From Pseudofabraea citricarpa (Eukaryota; Ascomycota; Leotiomycetes; Helotiales; Dermateaceae), in assembly GCA_029641185.1 (NCBI GenBank), contig JAPWGK010000021.1, positions 1 through 64,000 of the forward strand: a stretch of 64,000 nucleotides of DNA, in the 5' to 3' direction. Shown here piece by piece: positions 35,790-48,516 of the stretch. The position numbers were made by a program, and so were the translations under genes. Position 1 is the stretch's first letter, and the number at the start of each line of letters is the position of its first letter. A model generated the notes under the pieces. That model saw nothing but the letters and a program-made list of their open reading frames with translations. It was not told the DNA's origin and did no database searches.

Positions 35790-36973
35790 TTACAAACATT
35801 TGCAGGAATGTAAGCTACCCTCAAATCTGGACACTGTAGCCGGCATAAGTTCATTCTGGACCCACTAGCTAGGAAAGTCGACGATTTATATGGGAGGGGA
35901 GATTAGAAACTTCGTTAGCATGCAACACACAATTCATGAATTTAAGCCACCCAACTATCTCTGTGTTACAACACCCACTAGCATATATTTATGCTATTTG
36001 TAACATGCCTCTTCCCCAAGTCTTGGCATTGATCTGCGCATTGACACTGATTGTCCCGCTTAGCAGTTATATTGACTTTATATCGAATGGGAGGTTATGA
36101 AGATCGTGGACTAGGACCAAGAGCGCTTGGTCCCATCTCATCTCTGATGTTGATTTTCCTTTTTTGTTTCTCTTTGCCGTCAAAATGGATCAATTGGGAC
36201 TGTCTGCCAGCTGATCAGCCTTTGGTGCTAATTGGCTGCCTCCAGTTCGTACCCAGATCTATTATACCTCGCACCGCACGCCTGATGGAGATACCATAAG
36301 CAGATGGATGTAATGCTGTGGAGGGTTATTTTTATAAGTTGCTTCTGTTTTGTATCGCCCATCGCCCTCAGATAATATATCTCCTCATGAATAATGCGTC
36401 TCAATGATACATAACGCAAGTTTATCCAAGGATTATCACTCGTGAATCAGATATAACAAACAATTTTCATCAACCTATTACAGTGTAAATCCAAGACTTA
36501 GCGAAGGTGATCACTTAATAAGAAATTGTTAGGCGGCTGTACTGGTTATGTCTGTGAACTAAAGCTAAGGATCATGTACTCACACGTACAGGCTATGTCA
36601 AAGGAGACCTAGAAAAGAGCAAAACTCTCTGATCCTGTAGAGCCTGCTTGTAGTTGAAAATACTAAAATAAGGACATATAAGACGGTGAGAAACAAGAGA
36701 TTTAACATATACAAGCGTTATATCATATGGGACACTAGCTTATAACGAGCGCCGATTTTCTCAAGTTAGTAACAGAAAATTGAGGCATTTGCTAAGACTT
36801 GGAGTTTCCTAGTCTACTATCAATCGAATGAAAGTGACTATCGTGCGACGTTTCCTTTAAGGCAGTACTAGAATAGTTCGGACGTCGCTTAACAAAGCTT
36901 GATACGCGTGCGGACTTTGTGGCTTGGTCGGTTATTTCAGTCATCCTTGGGATCTGAAGACTCCAGATGACAC
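35790..36973. other. Intergenic stretch
   Basis: Unremarkable, moderately AT-rich DNA of nearly 1.2 kb. No conserved coding, RNA gene or repeat was recognised. Confidence 0.5.
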
Positions 36974-37526
36974 TTAACTGGACTTCCAGTGTTGCTCATC
37001 CGCCAAAACCATTGAGTTGATGTTTCCAGAGTTCGAAGATCTTTGAGACTGCGCATTAAACTCGAAGGACATTGACGGCAGCGTAAGCTCTGGTGTTGTC
37101 ATAATAACATTGTCATAGCCTTTACAGTAGGTATCATCTGACAGTTGAAAGTATGTCTCAATACTCTTGGCGAGATCTTCAAAGTGAGATTCTCGTGAGA
37201 AAATTTCGCCGAATTCTGTCAAATAGCCATTGTTAGAGACTTGCGATGAAGATTCGGCAGAGAAATGGAGCTGGTGCCAGATCGTATCATCAAAGGACGA
37301 GGTGATATACAATCTGCGTATACTATGGAAATATTGGATGTGAGGACCTTTCGAGGTTATCCGAGTCAAAAGCACGAGAATTATACGTGCATATGCTGGA
37401 GCATGGTGGAATGTGAATATATCCTCTAGTCGCCGTTGCACAAATTGGAAAGTTGTTGGAAAGCTCACCACAAAGAACGGCGCCTACACTGATTAATATA
37501 CCCATTGCAGGACTGCTAGGAGTCAT
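36974..37526 (-). CDS. Small unrecognised protein
   Basis: The ATG at 37526 (MTPSSPAMGILISVGAVLC) joins through a 43-base GTGAGC-TAG intron (37468-37426) to exon 37425-36974. The exon reads EDIFTFHHAPAYARIILVLL...SFDDTIWHQLHFSAESSSQV..., total 169 residues, frame kept. A hydrophobic N-terminal stretch could be a signal or anchor. No family is recognised. The gene model is an inference from splice signals; the long second exon is the better supported part. Confidence 0.4.
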
Positions 37527-37900
37527 GACGAGTGAAATGAAGAAGAGTGATAGACAAAGGGAATCAATACAGCATTGTATGTACATGAGAAATTTATTGA
37601 TAAAAAATATCTAATAATATGGCGTGGAAGGCCCGGAACTGAATATGTATAATATGACGATTGATATCAACTGGCATCGGAAGGAAAGACGATGAAAAGA
37701 TTGTATAAAGTAATGGGTGGAATTTTTTTGATTGGTAACTATCTATGTGGGGTACTAAGTACGGTCACAAGATATTCTTCTCCATCCTACCACTAGATGA
37801 AGCTCAATTTTTACCAACAACTATCAAGTTGAAATGAGATTTTGGAACGAATCGACTCGTCCCAAACCACAAACCCGATGAATTGCCACGGAAAGTAATT

Positions 37901-38989
37901 TCAACGGTCCCGGCGCACTCTTTTATCAGCAGGAGATATGTTTTCCATGTCCTCGCGGGCTTTTCTTTTGCGAACGCCTGCAAAGTGACCAGGAACTGGC
38001 CATGCATTGGTAGGCACCACGTCGTTGTAGTCTTTGAAAATATGCATGTGTACGATTCCTTCCCAAGCTGCACTGAATGACGCTCTTCGATGGCCATAAA
38101 GCTCAATGCCAACATGATCAATGACTTGCAAGAAACATTGTTGCGCAAGAATACCGAAAAAGATGATGCATGTTGCTTTCACGTTCTTCTGGTCGTTCTT
38201 GAATTGCTCGTCTTCGATGTTTGTAGCCATAATCCAGTCGACGTCGATTGCATCATCGAATGGCTCCATAAACCAACGCAAGACCTTCAGACCGGCATTT
38301 GGCGACGTAGTGATTGTTGGTTTGTATAATTGACTCATGAACCAATCCAATTGGTCAGGCACACTTAATACAACAGCTTCACTAAACTCGTTCAGGTGTA
38401 CAAGATGGCTTGTCAATTATTAGTATACATTATTAATGGAGAGGGAGGCATTCGAACTTACAGGACCCACAGTTCGATGCGCTTCATGGATGTCGACTTC
38501 TTTGATGCACAACTGGCCTTGAAAGCATTTTCGAATAGCCGAAGATCAGCATCCACCAATTGAGGTCCAGTTGTCGCAAGTGGCAAGAGACCACGCAAAG
38601 TCTCTGCGTGGAGACGCTTCTCGATGAAGAACACAGCAGATGCAAGCAACCTAAAGCTGCGTATCTTTTTGAGCTCTGCTACTTTTTTGCTAGTATCTGG
38701 TCGGTCATACCAAGATTGGCCATCGTCGGCAGCACCCAACATAGATCGGATCTGTACGAGTGGAATGTAGCGGTGGACCTTATTCAAGACCTTTTCGGAG
38801 AGATTCGGAATCTTGTGTGGGCATCCTGGAGATGAGAGGCCGTTGATAGAATTCTTTTGCTGCATTCTAATCTCTAGCTTCACTCTGAGGGCTTGTAGCT
38901 TCTCAACCGTATCTGGGAGGTGGTTAGCTTCGAGCGGGTGATATCGCCATCTGGCACTTACTGGTTCTGGCTTCTGCAATGCTATCCAT
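37901..38989 (-). CDS. Unrecognised protein of 328 residues
   Basis: Three exons on the minus strand: 38989-38962, 38912-38462 and 38408-37901, 987 bases in frame. The ATG at 38989 opens a tiny exon MDSIAEART followed by a perfect GTAAGT donor. The product has helical, charged segments (VEKLQALRVKLEIRMQQK, KKVAELKKIRSFRLLASAVFFIEKRL) and a basic C-terminus (RKRKAREDMENISPADKRVR) that looks like a nuclear-localisation signal. No domain is recognised. A nuclear role is only a guess. Confidence 0.6.
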
Positions 38990-39080
38990 GGTGTTGCGTG
39001 GGTCTCAACTTTCGCGCTCACGGAAGAAGAAGGGAGACCTGAAATTATTGTAATGCGAAGGTTTGCGGTAGAGATTCCGC

Positions 39081-39350
39081 GCTACGTGGAGAGTAACGCA
39101 GTATGGCCTGGGAAGTTGCCAGATGAAGATCGAACGGGGAGGTTGCGCTTTACGTGGAGAGTAACGCAATGTGGTCTGGAAGTTTCCAGATCAAGACCGA
39201 ACGAGGAAGGTTGTTGTGCCGGTGAAAGAAGATAAGGCAACCGGAAATGGTGGTAATGCGAAGAGTAACAGGTAGAGATTAGGCGCTACGTGGAGAGAAA
39301 CGCAAGGTGGGCTGGAGATATGTCCGTTGAAAATCGAACGAGGGAGGTGG
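39081..39350. repeat. Three-copy degenerate tandem repeat, unit about 65-70 bases
   Basis: The motif GCTACGTGGAGAGTAACGCA, then TGG-C/T-CTGG-AAGTT-CCAGAT and AAGA-CGAACGAGG-AGGT, occurs at 39081-39144, 39145-39212 and 39283-39350. The third copy is preceded, like the first, by GTAATGCGAAG...GGTAGAGATT (39049 and 39253). So a larger unit of about 204 bases was also duplicated. It lies just upstream of the gene starting at 38989. Confidence 0.75.
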
Positions 39351-40528
39351 AGTTGATTTATGGGAGTACATAGGCACGTGATGATAGCGAATATAAACCA
39401 CAATAAGAAGACGCAAACCTCCAACAAAATAAATATTACATAATTAGGTCCTATATCTTTATTCTATAGCTGTTGGAAGGTATCCTATACAAATTAATTC
39501 AAACCCCATTTAAAGTAAGTGTTACTAAGAATTACATTGACTAAATAACAGTCTTACCAAGACGCGAGGATATTTCAACAGGAGAACTAATAGTCATGGG
39601 AAGTATTTAAATTGAGGAATGCCGATATGATTATACTGAAGAAAAGAGAACACATAATAATTTGAAACGAAAATGACAAGAAATAAATTTAAAGAGCAAC
39701 TGCAGATTCTACATGGACGGAATATCGAGAGGCGATTGATTGTCTATAGTGAGACACAAGATGGATATATGATGGTTCAATATATAGCACTGGCAGAGAG
39801 ATAACAGGATTGCTGATGGAAATCACCTTAGTACTGCTTGGGTTGAACGTCGTTAGATTAAGCTTCTCGGATGTGCTAGCTTCCTTCATGCGACGATCGT
39901 AAAAAGGCATAACATAACGACGCTGCACATGCCGAGAGCTCGAGGAAAATGGGCAGACTGCATCAACATTATATTTTAGGGCCAGCCAGATGGATGGGAA
40001 TCAGGAAATGTGCAGGATTTCATGACTGAGTGTTTTTGTAGGGATGGCACACCGACACTCACATTCTTGAGATAGATAGATTCCAGATCTCCGAGACCGC
40101 AACAATGTACTTAACCAAGGACGCCGCAACCTGAGGATTATGATGGTCTCGGGATTCATGCAGCCACTGACGCGACACTACAGCTACAAGCGGGTGAGAG
40201 GACCATGGGATGAATCTGAACAATGATTAACCAGCGGGCCAAGGGGGAAGGACGAGATTGGCGATACCAGGCATAGGAATGTTTTCGGCTCTCGATGATT
40301 GCAGAAAGTAGTGGTCAGCTAATTGAAGAGGGCATCGCTAGGAGCCTGGGAAGTGAAATACAACGCGATGGAGTATGGGAATACGAAGTAGTATATTGGA
40401 AGAGGACTGTAGGTGAGACACTTCTAGGTGAAATATCAGGTGAATATCATAGTAGTACTTACATACATAGTAAGTAAGGACTTAACATTTTGTAGAAAGC
40501 ACGCTAATAGTGTTGTGCACGAGATCTA
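39351..40528. other. Intergenic stretch
   Basis: No supported gene. Short minus frames (for example 39928-39689) lack recognisable motifs. The last 100 bases should contain the helicase promoter. Confidence 0.5.
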
Positions 40529-43500
40529 ATGGCTGCCTCTAAGTTAGGTTGTTCCCGCCCATATACCTTTTTCTCGACCTCTCTACCACACACACAATCT
40601 TGCAACAAGGTGAGTTTATTGGCCATGGACCTTCGATCTAACAACAACTGGTGTACTAACAACAAAAAGGAACAAACCTTGCCATGGAGCCTTCTCGTGC
40701 GCAACCCGCTTCCGGTGCAAGATGCCGAGGTTGAAACCATCGTGCCTACTGGAGCGTCTGAGAGACAATTCAAATTGTCTAAAGATGTAAGTAGGCAGTC
40801 CCATGATTCCGAACTGTGACTGACATATCTTTAGGCATCCCAGGATCCCAACCTGGCCATTGTCGCACCAGATGGATGGACAGGCTACAATACCAGCCTC
40901 GTGCCACGCCAGTACCAAGAGACTACCAGCCTTCCCCAAGGTGGGTCTGAGATACACCCATACCGTGAGCGGTGTGCTTTTATACGAGGTGGATGGCGAA
41001 AAGCACCATCTCGGCAATTATGGCATGGTAAAGAAAGAAGCTCATGAGCTCGGCGAAGTCATGGTCAAAGTAATTGATCGAAACCCATGCCGCAATGTAG
41101 GAAAGGACGACGTTGCCAAAGAAGGCTTCCCCAGGATTCGAAGTACAGATCCCACGATTGGTTGTCGGTTCAAACCGCCCCAACATAGATTTAGAGCCTC
41201 GCAAGAACTATCAGATTCGGTTTCACGCGAATGAATTCCGCCTCTCAACCAAAGTCTTCAAGACAAAGGACGAGCTGTCTGATGATTTTAAAGACAGTGG
41301 ATTGGACGCTCCTTTCACTGAAGGTGGTGTGTTCGCGATTCAGTGGGAGTTGAAGCCAGGTTACCATTCCCACCTCATCGGATACGAGTCGCTCTGGACA
41401 CCAAAGTCTGATGCTGGCAAGGCAGCTCGTGTGGAGTTCGGCAACTGCATCAAGGCACGAAAGTGGACTCTGTATGGACCATGTAAGTCGTATCGGTTCT
41501 TTGTCAAGCAGGTTCTACAACCGATGGAGTGGACTTTCGCCCTACTCGGCCACGGATTGAATTACAATCAGTACCTGCCACCCCATGGCCGTATAGAGTA
41601 AGTCAAAACCAATGGCACCTTGAGGATTCTTTGCTAATAAATACAGAACTATCTGGAACTACGATGAGCTGGCTAAGACCGCATCGGATGGCGAGCGAAT
41701 CTTGGGTCAGGACTTTGCGAAGCGGTATCATGCAAGTGTCCAATTTGAGACATATGCGCAATATCATGTCAAGATGGCTGAGGGCAACATCAGAGACATG
41801 TTTCAAGTCCACAAGTTCAGCAAGGAGCAGGTTGGACAAGGTGTCGAATCCCAATGGGTGAGCACGTCAAACCAGTACCAGTACATCGTGGACGTCCACC
41901 TGCCCAGCGAGACTCTGGCGGGATCACACCTATTACAGGACGGTAGCCCAGTGGAGGTGTTCTTTGACCTGGAGTCTGTAAAGGAGGGTACGCCTTGGCA
42001 TGGGATCGTCCTGCCATATGATACCATCAAATATCACCCTGGCGAGTTCCTACTTCGAGTGGATGTTCCCCGGGTCGTAGATCGGGAGTCAGGAGAAGTT
42101 ACTGTTCTTGACGACCGAGAGATCGCATCTTTCGCAGAATACGATGTAAATATTCCAGTGACAACCATCTACCTCAACCTCTTGGATAGTACGCGAACAA
42201 TTCGGACGCGTCTGAATGCTCTGAACAAGTTGTCACCAGACTTTGGCAAGACAAAGTGGAAGAAGGTCAAGCAGCCTTCTGATAGACACGAGGTCGTTGA
42301 TGAACCTGATGACGAGCACGATAATTCACAGGTTCCTGTTCACGTAGACCAGCCAGAATTCCGAAAGTTTCTAATGCAGATTGGGAATGACCCCAGCGTC
42401 CTGTTCGAGCATGACTGGGTGGGAGATCTTTCACCGGAGCAAATTGAGATTGCGCTGCACGGGGCAACAGACAGTCAGAAGCAAGACATCCTGGGCTATT
42501 GTCGAAATACACCGAATGGGATCCTGCTCCTGACGGGTGCCGCTGGCGTGGGCAAGACCTCAATGACGCACAGACTTGTTATTCTACAGCTATTCTAAGG
42601 ACTTCGTGTGCTTGGTTGTGCCAGCACGAACTCTGCTGTGGACAATTTACACGAGCGCCTGTATGACGCGGACGGCTTTGACGTCAAGATCCACAATGTA
42701 GTCAGAGTCTACCCACATGAGGTGGAGGCGCACGTCTTGAATACATCGACGAAGACATCCTGGGCTGCCATTTCCAGAAAGGCAGGAGAGAAGCGCGGTA
42801 TCAAGTTCACATTTGAAGGCTCTTTATCAGCCAAGGTATTAGAGGTCATTGGATGGAAGGAGACGATCAACAAGACAATCCTTGGTCTCCGAGAGCAATA
42901 TGCTGAATTGGGAGAGTTGATGAACAAGAAGTTCGCCGACCTCATCGAGTCAGACCGGGAGCTCGTCAAATCTCTCAAGTCGAGCTGCATGACAGACATC
43001 ATGACCACGGCACATTGTGTATTTACGACGACCACGGGTACAATGGGGAAGTGGGTCAAGAAATTCACTCAATCCTGTCATGTGGTTATTGTCGATGAAG
43101 CAGGAACGGCGACTGAAGCTGAGGTACTGGTCCCATTTCAAGGATTCGGCCCTGACTATCAAAAGAAGTTGATGTTGGTGGGTGATCCCAAACAATTGCC
43201 ACCCAGTGTCTTTTCGAATCGTATCCGAGATTCTATAGGTAATCCGACGAACCCATTCACAGCACAACTTGAGAAGTCGTTGCTGACAAGACTGATCGAA
43301 CAAGACCACCCTTATATCGATCAACGAGAGCAGCTACGCATGCCTCCGGGTATGTCTGATGTCGTAAATAGTACCATATACTTCAACACTGTCTCTGATG
43401 GACCAAGAATGTTGAGTGATCCAGCCTTTGCGGACACCATCACATTTGAAAAGTGGTCAGCGGGGCTCACAACCAGAAGCAAGTACATGAAGAAGAGTGC

Positions 43501-44458
43501 TACTGGCAGATCTTACCCGTTCCTTGTGAATGTGGCAAACTCCAATGCATACACTGCAGCCGGAAGTACGTCAAGAGCAAATGACTCTACCCGCCATTAT
43601 GTATTCTATTACATCGAACAGCTGCTGGCACAAGACCCCAGCTTCAAGGTAGAAGACATTGTGGTCGTCAGTCCTTACTTCGCACAGCGTAAACATTACA
43701 TCCGCGCGCTCCAAGGGCTTTGCAAACACCTGAGAGGATTGACAATCGCCACAGCCAACTCTTTTCAAGGCAAAGAGAGAAAGTGGGTTTTTGTCGATCT
43801 TGTTGTGAGCAAGTCCTTGGGAGGTCAAATTTCATTCGTGGCAGACCCACATAAGCTAGCCGTCATGTTGACCAGACACTCTTCTGGCCTGGTGGTTGTC
43901 GGTGATGAGCATTGTGCCCCTGGCAAAGATGGCAAAGGCTGGGCAAAGAAGAAGAAGAAGAACACGGAAGACAACGGCGACCCAATCATTCTGGGGGAGG
44001 ACGAAGGTGAAGCCTACGTCTATAATCTGGACGTTCTTAGAAATGTTTTCAAATGGTTCCGTGAGAATCAGAGAGTTCTAGATGTCGATGGATCCCCAGA
44101 GACCATTAAAGACTCTGCCTATGTTGGTAGGGTAAAAGACAGTATCCAGATTGCAGAAGAGCATTCCATATTGGAGGGTCTAAAACTACAATTCAAAGAC
44201 GCTGCACTTAGGCCCAAGAAGACCGATGAGAGTCCTTCGGGCGAAGATCCCGATAGGGACACGACCTCTGACGACCCTGCATCTAAGACTGGTACTGTTA
44301 ACGATAAGCCAGATTCTCCTACTACTAAAGAGGCCGTTGGTGCTAGCTCCAATGAGTTAAATCCAGCTGCCTCATCTGGTGACGGCGGTGATTGGGGTCC
44401 GAATAACGGGGATGCAGCTACTTCGTCTGGTGAGGCTGGTGGTTGCGGGCTCCAATGA
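40529..44458 (+). CDS. UPF1-like superfamily 1 helicase, interrupted
   Basis: ATP-dependent nucleic-acid helicase of the AAA_11/AAA_12 type. Likely exons are 40529-40609, 40670-40786, 40835-41597 and 41647-44458. The first intron has GTGAGT and TACTAAC. Motifs in order: Walker A GAAGVGKTS near 42535, motif Ia RVLGCASTNSAVDNL, Walker B VVIVDEAGTATE, GDPKQLPPS, REQLRMPPGMS, VVVSPYFAQRKH, TANSFQGKERKWVFVDLV, and VMLTRHSSGLVVVGD. The C-terminus is acidic and Ser/Gly/Asn-rich. Three breaks are seen. Frames change at CCCC runs 40934-40937 and 41129-41132; dropping one C at each restores continuous homologous-looking sequence. A TAA at 42596-42598 separates Walker A from motif Ia. A further +1 at GGG 44447-44449 would extend the tail. 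It is either a pseudogene or mis-called sequence. Confidence 0.78.
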
Positions 44459-45313
44459 TAACAATGGGGACGACGCATCTACTGCACCATCTCATAACCA
44501 AAAATGGTAGTGAGCGCCTCCAATTAAATCCAATGTGGTAGCCGGGTTCTCGTTGGTCAGATATTACAGGACAGTTGTATAGGAATGTGTCTATTGGCAC
44601 AGAACCTTGTGATATAACTTCAGGCAGCGCAAGCTCTAGATGATAGATATGCAATTGAAGTTGACATACAGACTTTGCAAATACCAATTGATTGTGATGA
44701 CCGATTTTTGTATTAAAAAAAGGATAACGTGACTTGTCGATAATATTAAAAAGAAAGTGTTCGTCTTTGAGATAAACAAAAAGCTGTACATCGTGCAGCC
44801 AATTATTTTCAACAACTTTATTTTTGAAGTATAATTTAATTCTCTTATTTTAAAAGAAGCCCAACATACCATTGGAAACTAGATTATATCTCGTTGACGG
44901 GAGCACCAGGCAGTAATATAGACGAAGAAATAAACCGATTTTTGTCTTCAAGTTATGTATCTTAGCTACACCTTTCCGCTCGTGTACTAATCCCTACTGT
45001 CCTCTTTATTCCCTAGCTACGAGGACTATATACAATCCGTGCCCAAACAACCTTCCGCTGTGAATTGCTCGACTCCTCCAAGTAGCTGACAACCGATCCG
45101 GTTCAATGGTCATGATGGACGTGGTATATCACATGATTTTATTGCATTGCTTGGCTTGAATATCAGAAGCCTTGGATCGCAATGAATGATGGTTTTCTAG
45201 TCACAAGCGCTCCTTCTTGGCCCTGCAAGTGGGTGGATTTCTAACGTCCTACCGCTTTTGGCACCTCTATTCAAAGATGTAGTCATTTCTGGCCTCATAC
45301 CGATGCTGACAAC
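44459..45313. other. Intergenic stretch between convergent genes
   Basis: 3' flanks of the helicase and of the rhodopsin-domain gene. AT-rich around 44660-44900. No supported feature. Confidence 0.5.
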
Positions 45314-46518
45314 TCAGGACTTCAGATTTCGTAATAGCACGTTCTTTGCGGGTGCTGGATTCAAGTTAAAATCTTTTCCAGGGCCGGTCAGAATATGCTC
45401 TGAGTGCTCATGTCGGCTCCTATCGCTTCCATCACGAATCTCATGTCCAGGTCGTCGTCGGAGTGCGTAGAGTGTTGGAATATTGGCAACACAGGCGGCG
45501 GCTAGTATCTCAGCAGAGGCCAACATTGTACGGCTGACTTGCGACTTGCTATTCCTGAGATTAAGAGGCACCCGAACAAGGGTGACTATGACCACAAAGA
45601 TTCCCAACGAAAAAAGAGCAATTATCCGCAGGCGTCTGTAAGATAGGGTGAGTAATTGTTTGGATCTTGGATAATTGAGGCGGAAATAAACAATATAACT
45701 AGGTAAATACCCAAAATATAAGGGGCAAAACCTACGTTACAGATGAAAGCCGAAGCTTCAGGAGTCTAGGCATTGGTAGAATGATCAATAGAACATCGGT
45801 CAAAATGTTGAGTGTCCCAAGAACAATTACTTGTATTCGTGCACGTGTGCAGATGCCTATTTGATTCTGTTAGATTGCCTCGGCAAAGTTTAAAGTTGCC
45901 CATATATTACAACATACCTGGATCGGGCAGCACTTGCCAGTACAAGTGAAACGGCCGACATTCAACGAATGTCAAAATCTGAACCACGATGAAGGTAACC
46001 ATGAGTAGAAGCCAGTATGCTCGTATGGTATTTTGTGGCCACCATGGACCGTCAAGTACTCGTTGTACGAGAAGCATGACGACTGATTTCTGGAGCCAAA
46101 TGCTAAAACATATTAGCAAACAATTTCAAGTCAGGATGTAGTTTACTGACTAGCTATTGTAGCAAGACCGGCTGACCAGAGCCAATTTGCTGCCGATTTC
46201 CCGCTCCCGGAGTTCGGAAGAAGTAAACTGCATGCTTCGAAGTGAAGTTGTGATATTGTTTGTTCCATAGACGAGGACGAAATGGATGGCACAAACCCGG
46301 GCAACCAGAAACACAATGGCTGCAACGGTGAGGTAATCGCAGACACTAAAGTTTTGCCCCCTGAATTTCCTCATGAACAGGCGCAGGCCCATGATCAGCA
46401 TGGCCAAGGCCGAGAAGAGCCACGAGACGATCAGGGCGCTCAGTGAGCTGCCAGTGATCTCAGCCATATGCGATACGGGAAACGGTGGGCCATTCAACGA
46501 TGTTGCACATGTGTTCAT
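45314..46518 (-). CDS. Rhodopsin-domain (PTH11/SAT4-like) seven-helix membrane protein
   Basis: Four exons on the minus strand: 46518-46151, 46102-45918, 45856-45736 and 45635-45314, 996 bases for 331 residues. Frame is kept through introns with GTCAGT, GTATGT and GTAGGT donors. Hydrophobic helices include SALIVSWLFSALAMLIMGLR, YLTVAAIVFLVARVCAIHFV, YWLLLMVTFIVVQILTFVEC, IVLGTLNILTDVLLIILPMP and IIALFSLGIFVVIVTLVRV. Family landmarks are GSKLALVSRSCYNSYIWLQK after helix 3, VECRPFHLYW before helix 5, and LPMPRLLKLRLS. The start is the ATG at 46518 (MNTCATSLNG). These proteins are common in ascomycetes as candidate receptors; the ligand is unknown. There is no CFEM domain. Confidence 0.85.
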
Positions 46519-47435
46519 GCGCTGCTGCAAAAGCAAAAGATGACGAGTATCACGGATGGAAAAAAGCGAGGCTTGTCAGCTTCTGGCATTTGTAGCCTCA
46601 ATGACCGAATGCGAACTCCCTCGTCTAAGAACCCAACCAGTTCCCCTCGTTTGCGCCACCGATGGGACATACTCCGCAGTGAGTCTCGGCATTTTTCCAT
46701 GCTCCGGCGGTACAGCGACTAAGCAATCGTGTAGCCACGTTGAAATGGCATCTTGCAACCGCGGGCAGACACAAGAGAGACATATATAATCTTTACACTC
46801 GGTGGAAATCAGCGTCGAGCTTTCTTTTATTGTCGGGGCATCCAATCCAGCATGCAAGACCCGATGGACTGGTTGTGGGGTTTTCCCGTGTGGGGTACAT
46901 CCCAGAGTCCAAGACCCGGAATCCCCGGAGAATGTTTTCTGGGGTCTTCAGCACCGGAATAGAATCCACCAGTGGAATTGCTAATCGACATAAAGTTGAT
47001 GCTACTTCGTAGATGATGCGATATTAGACGGATGTATAGAAATATTTTATGTGTGATTCGTCCAAGCCAGCGAGCTTCAGATGAATCGGGAATCGGGATC
47101 GGCTACAACCGGGAAAAACAACACGACTAGCGACGATTGAGTTTTCCAGACTTGAACCAGTCACAATTGCACGAGACCAAATCTTCACAAATCTAGCTTG
47201 AGCTCAATAGTAGAATTGGTACCGTAGAATCTCATGAGTTTCTACGGTACGTTGGTAGTTCTACCGATAATCGCGTAGCCTGCAATATCAAACATCATCA
47301 GGTGATGCCACAACCCATTCCGGTGCCCACCCCAAAACATCTCAGTTGGGCTTCACCAACGACCGGCGCGTAATAACAAACAAGCCTCCACCACCACATC
47401 ACCACACCACACAGCGCGTCGAATCCATCTCGACT
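46519..47435. other. Intergenic stretch
   Basis: Upstream region of the rhodopsin-domain gene. It carries several CCCCGG/GGGGT words around 46830-46960 but no supported gene. Confidence 0.45.
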
Positions 47436-47654
47436 ATGGGTATGTAAAGCAGACTCCTTTGTAAAATCTTTTACCCGATCTGACTTAATACCAAATAGGC
47501 CCGAGACGTGCCGAACACGATCCCAAGATGGAGGATGAGAGAGGAACAATTGGAGATTGTAAGCTTCGCAGTGCACCATCCATCCATCAAGACTAACTCC
47601 TAGCAGTGCCAGCGGTTCGAAAGCTAGCAAAGAAAGATACCTGACATTTATCGG

Positions 47655-48101
47655 ATGTACTGGGCAGTACTGGGCAGACACCAAACATTACCAAAAGCAT
47701 CGAAACCATATCATGCATTTGTCAAGATCAGAGACCTTGGCTGGGCTGGTCGCGATTTCATGCGTGTTCCTGTCGAGGACATTCTTCGTCGATTCCAGGT
47801 GTCCGCGTTGATCTCGCCAACGATCATCCACAACCGACAAATCTTATCTATGGTATTGAGTCGGGACGTCAGACAACTTCGCGAAGAACTTCAACGAGTA
47901 GCAGAGTTGTTCATCGCAGATAGAAACCGACGTCGAGAAATGGAGGACAGGGAGATGAACGAGTACATGGAGCAAATCAGCCAAACTCGCAACCTCCACA
48001 CATTGCACAAGGCCAACGTCTATTTCGCAAGCCAATCTCTCACGGAGAAAAACAGCCAAGAACTTCAAGACAGAGCTCGTAGATACCTCATGCAGACATG
48101 A
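47655..48101 (+). CDS. Unrecognised charged protein
   Basis: An open 148-codon frame from an ATG at 47655, with a strongly charged helical middle (SRDVRQLREELQRVAELFIADRNRRREMED) that could form a coiled coil. No family is recognised. Possible upstream exons exist: ATG-G at about 47438 with a GTATGT donor, then PRRAEHDPKMEDERGTIGD ending at 47558 with GTAAGC. However, the phases I can find lead into a stop at about 47642, so I give only the safe part. Either an exon was missed or there is another frame slip. Confidence 0.45.
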   Translation: MYWAVLGRHQTLPKASKPYHAFVKIRDLGWAGRDFMRVPVEDILRRFQVSALISPTIIHNRQILSMVLSRDVRQLREELQRVAELFIADRNRRREMEDREMNEYMEQISQTRNLHTLHKANVYFASQSLTEKNSQELQDRARRYLMQT

Positions 48102-48516
48102 ATTCAAGACAGACCCTAAATACAGAATGGAACAATCATCAACATAGATCCTGTACATATGCTCACTCAGTCTGATTTGCTCTTGAAACTTTGAGGCTCT
48201 TCGCCACTTTTCGATCTTCCCTCTATCCCTTCTGGCCATCACGTTAACCTGTGCAAGATCTCTTGCCCGGCCCGGCCAACTCCCCCACAAGATCAACCCG
48301 CGCAAAGATCATTCGCACAATCAGCAAATTCACACAATATTCTGTATATGATATAAGATCTGGCAACATGATTGAAGGTATGTATAGCGATCGGTTGGCA
48401 GCCTTTCATCGCTGATCAGCAACAGACACAACCCACGACACGGGTCCGTCACCAGGCGCAATGAACACAAGGAAGATGCTGCGAAAATAATCATAGCCGA
48501 GGCTATACATAGTGGT

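Noticed and set aside
38990..39021. Extension of the orphan gene reading frame to 39021
   Set aside because: It begins with GTG and ignores a perfect GTAAGT intron. The ATG at 38989 with splicing gives a cleaner model.
47298..47684. 128-codon minus-strand frame opposite the start of the unknown gene at 47655
   Set aside because: Composition looks like antisense of coding DNA, with no motif and no splice logic.
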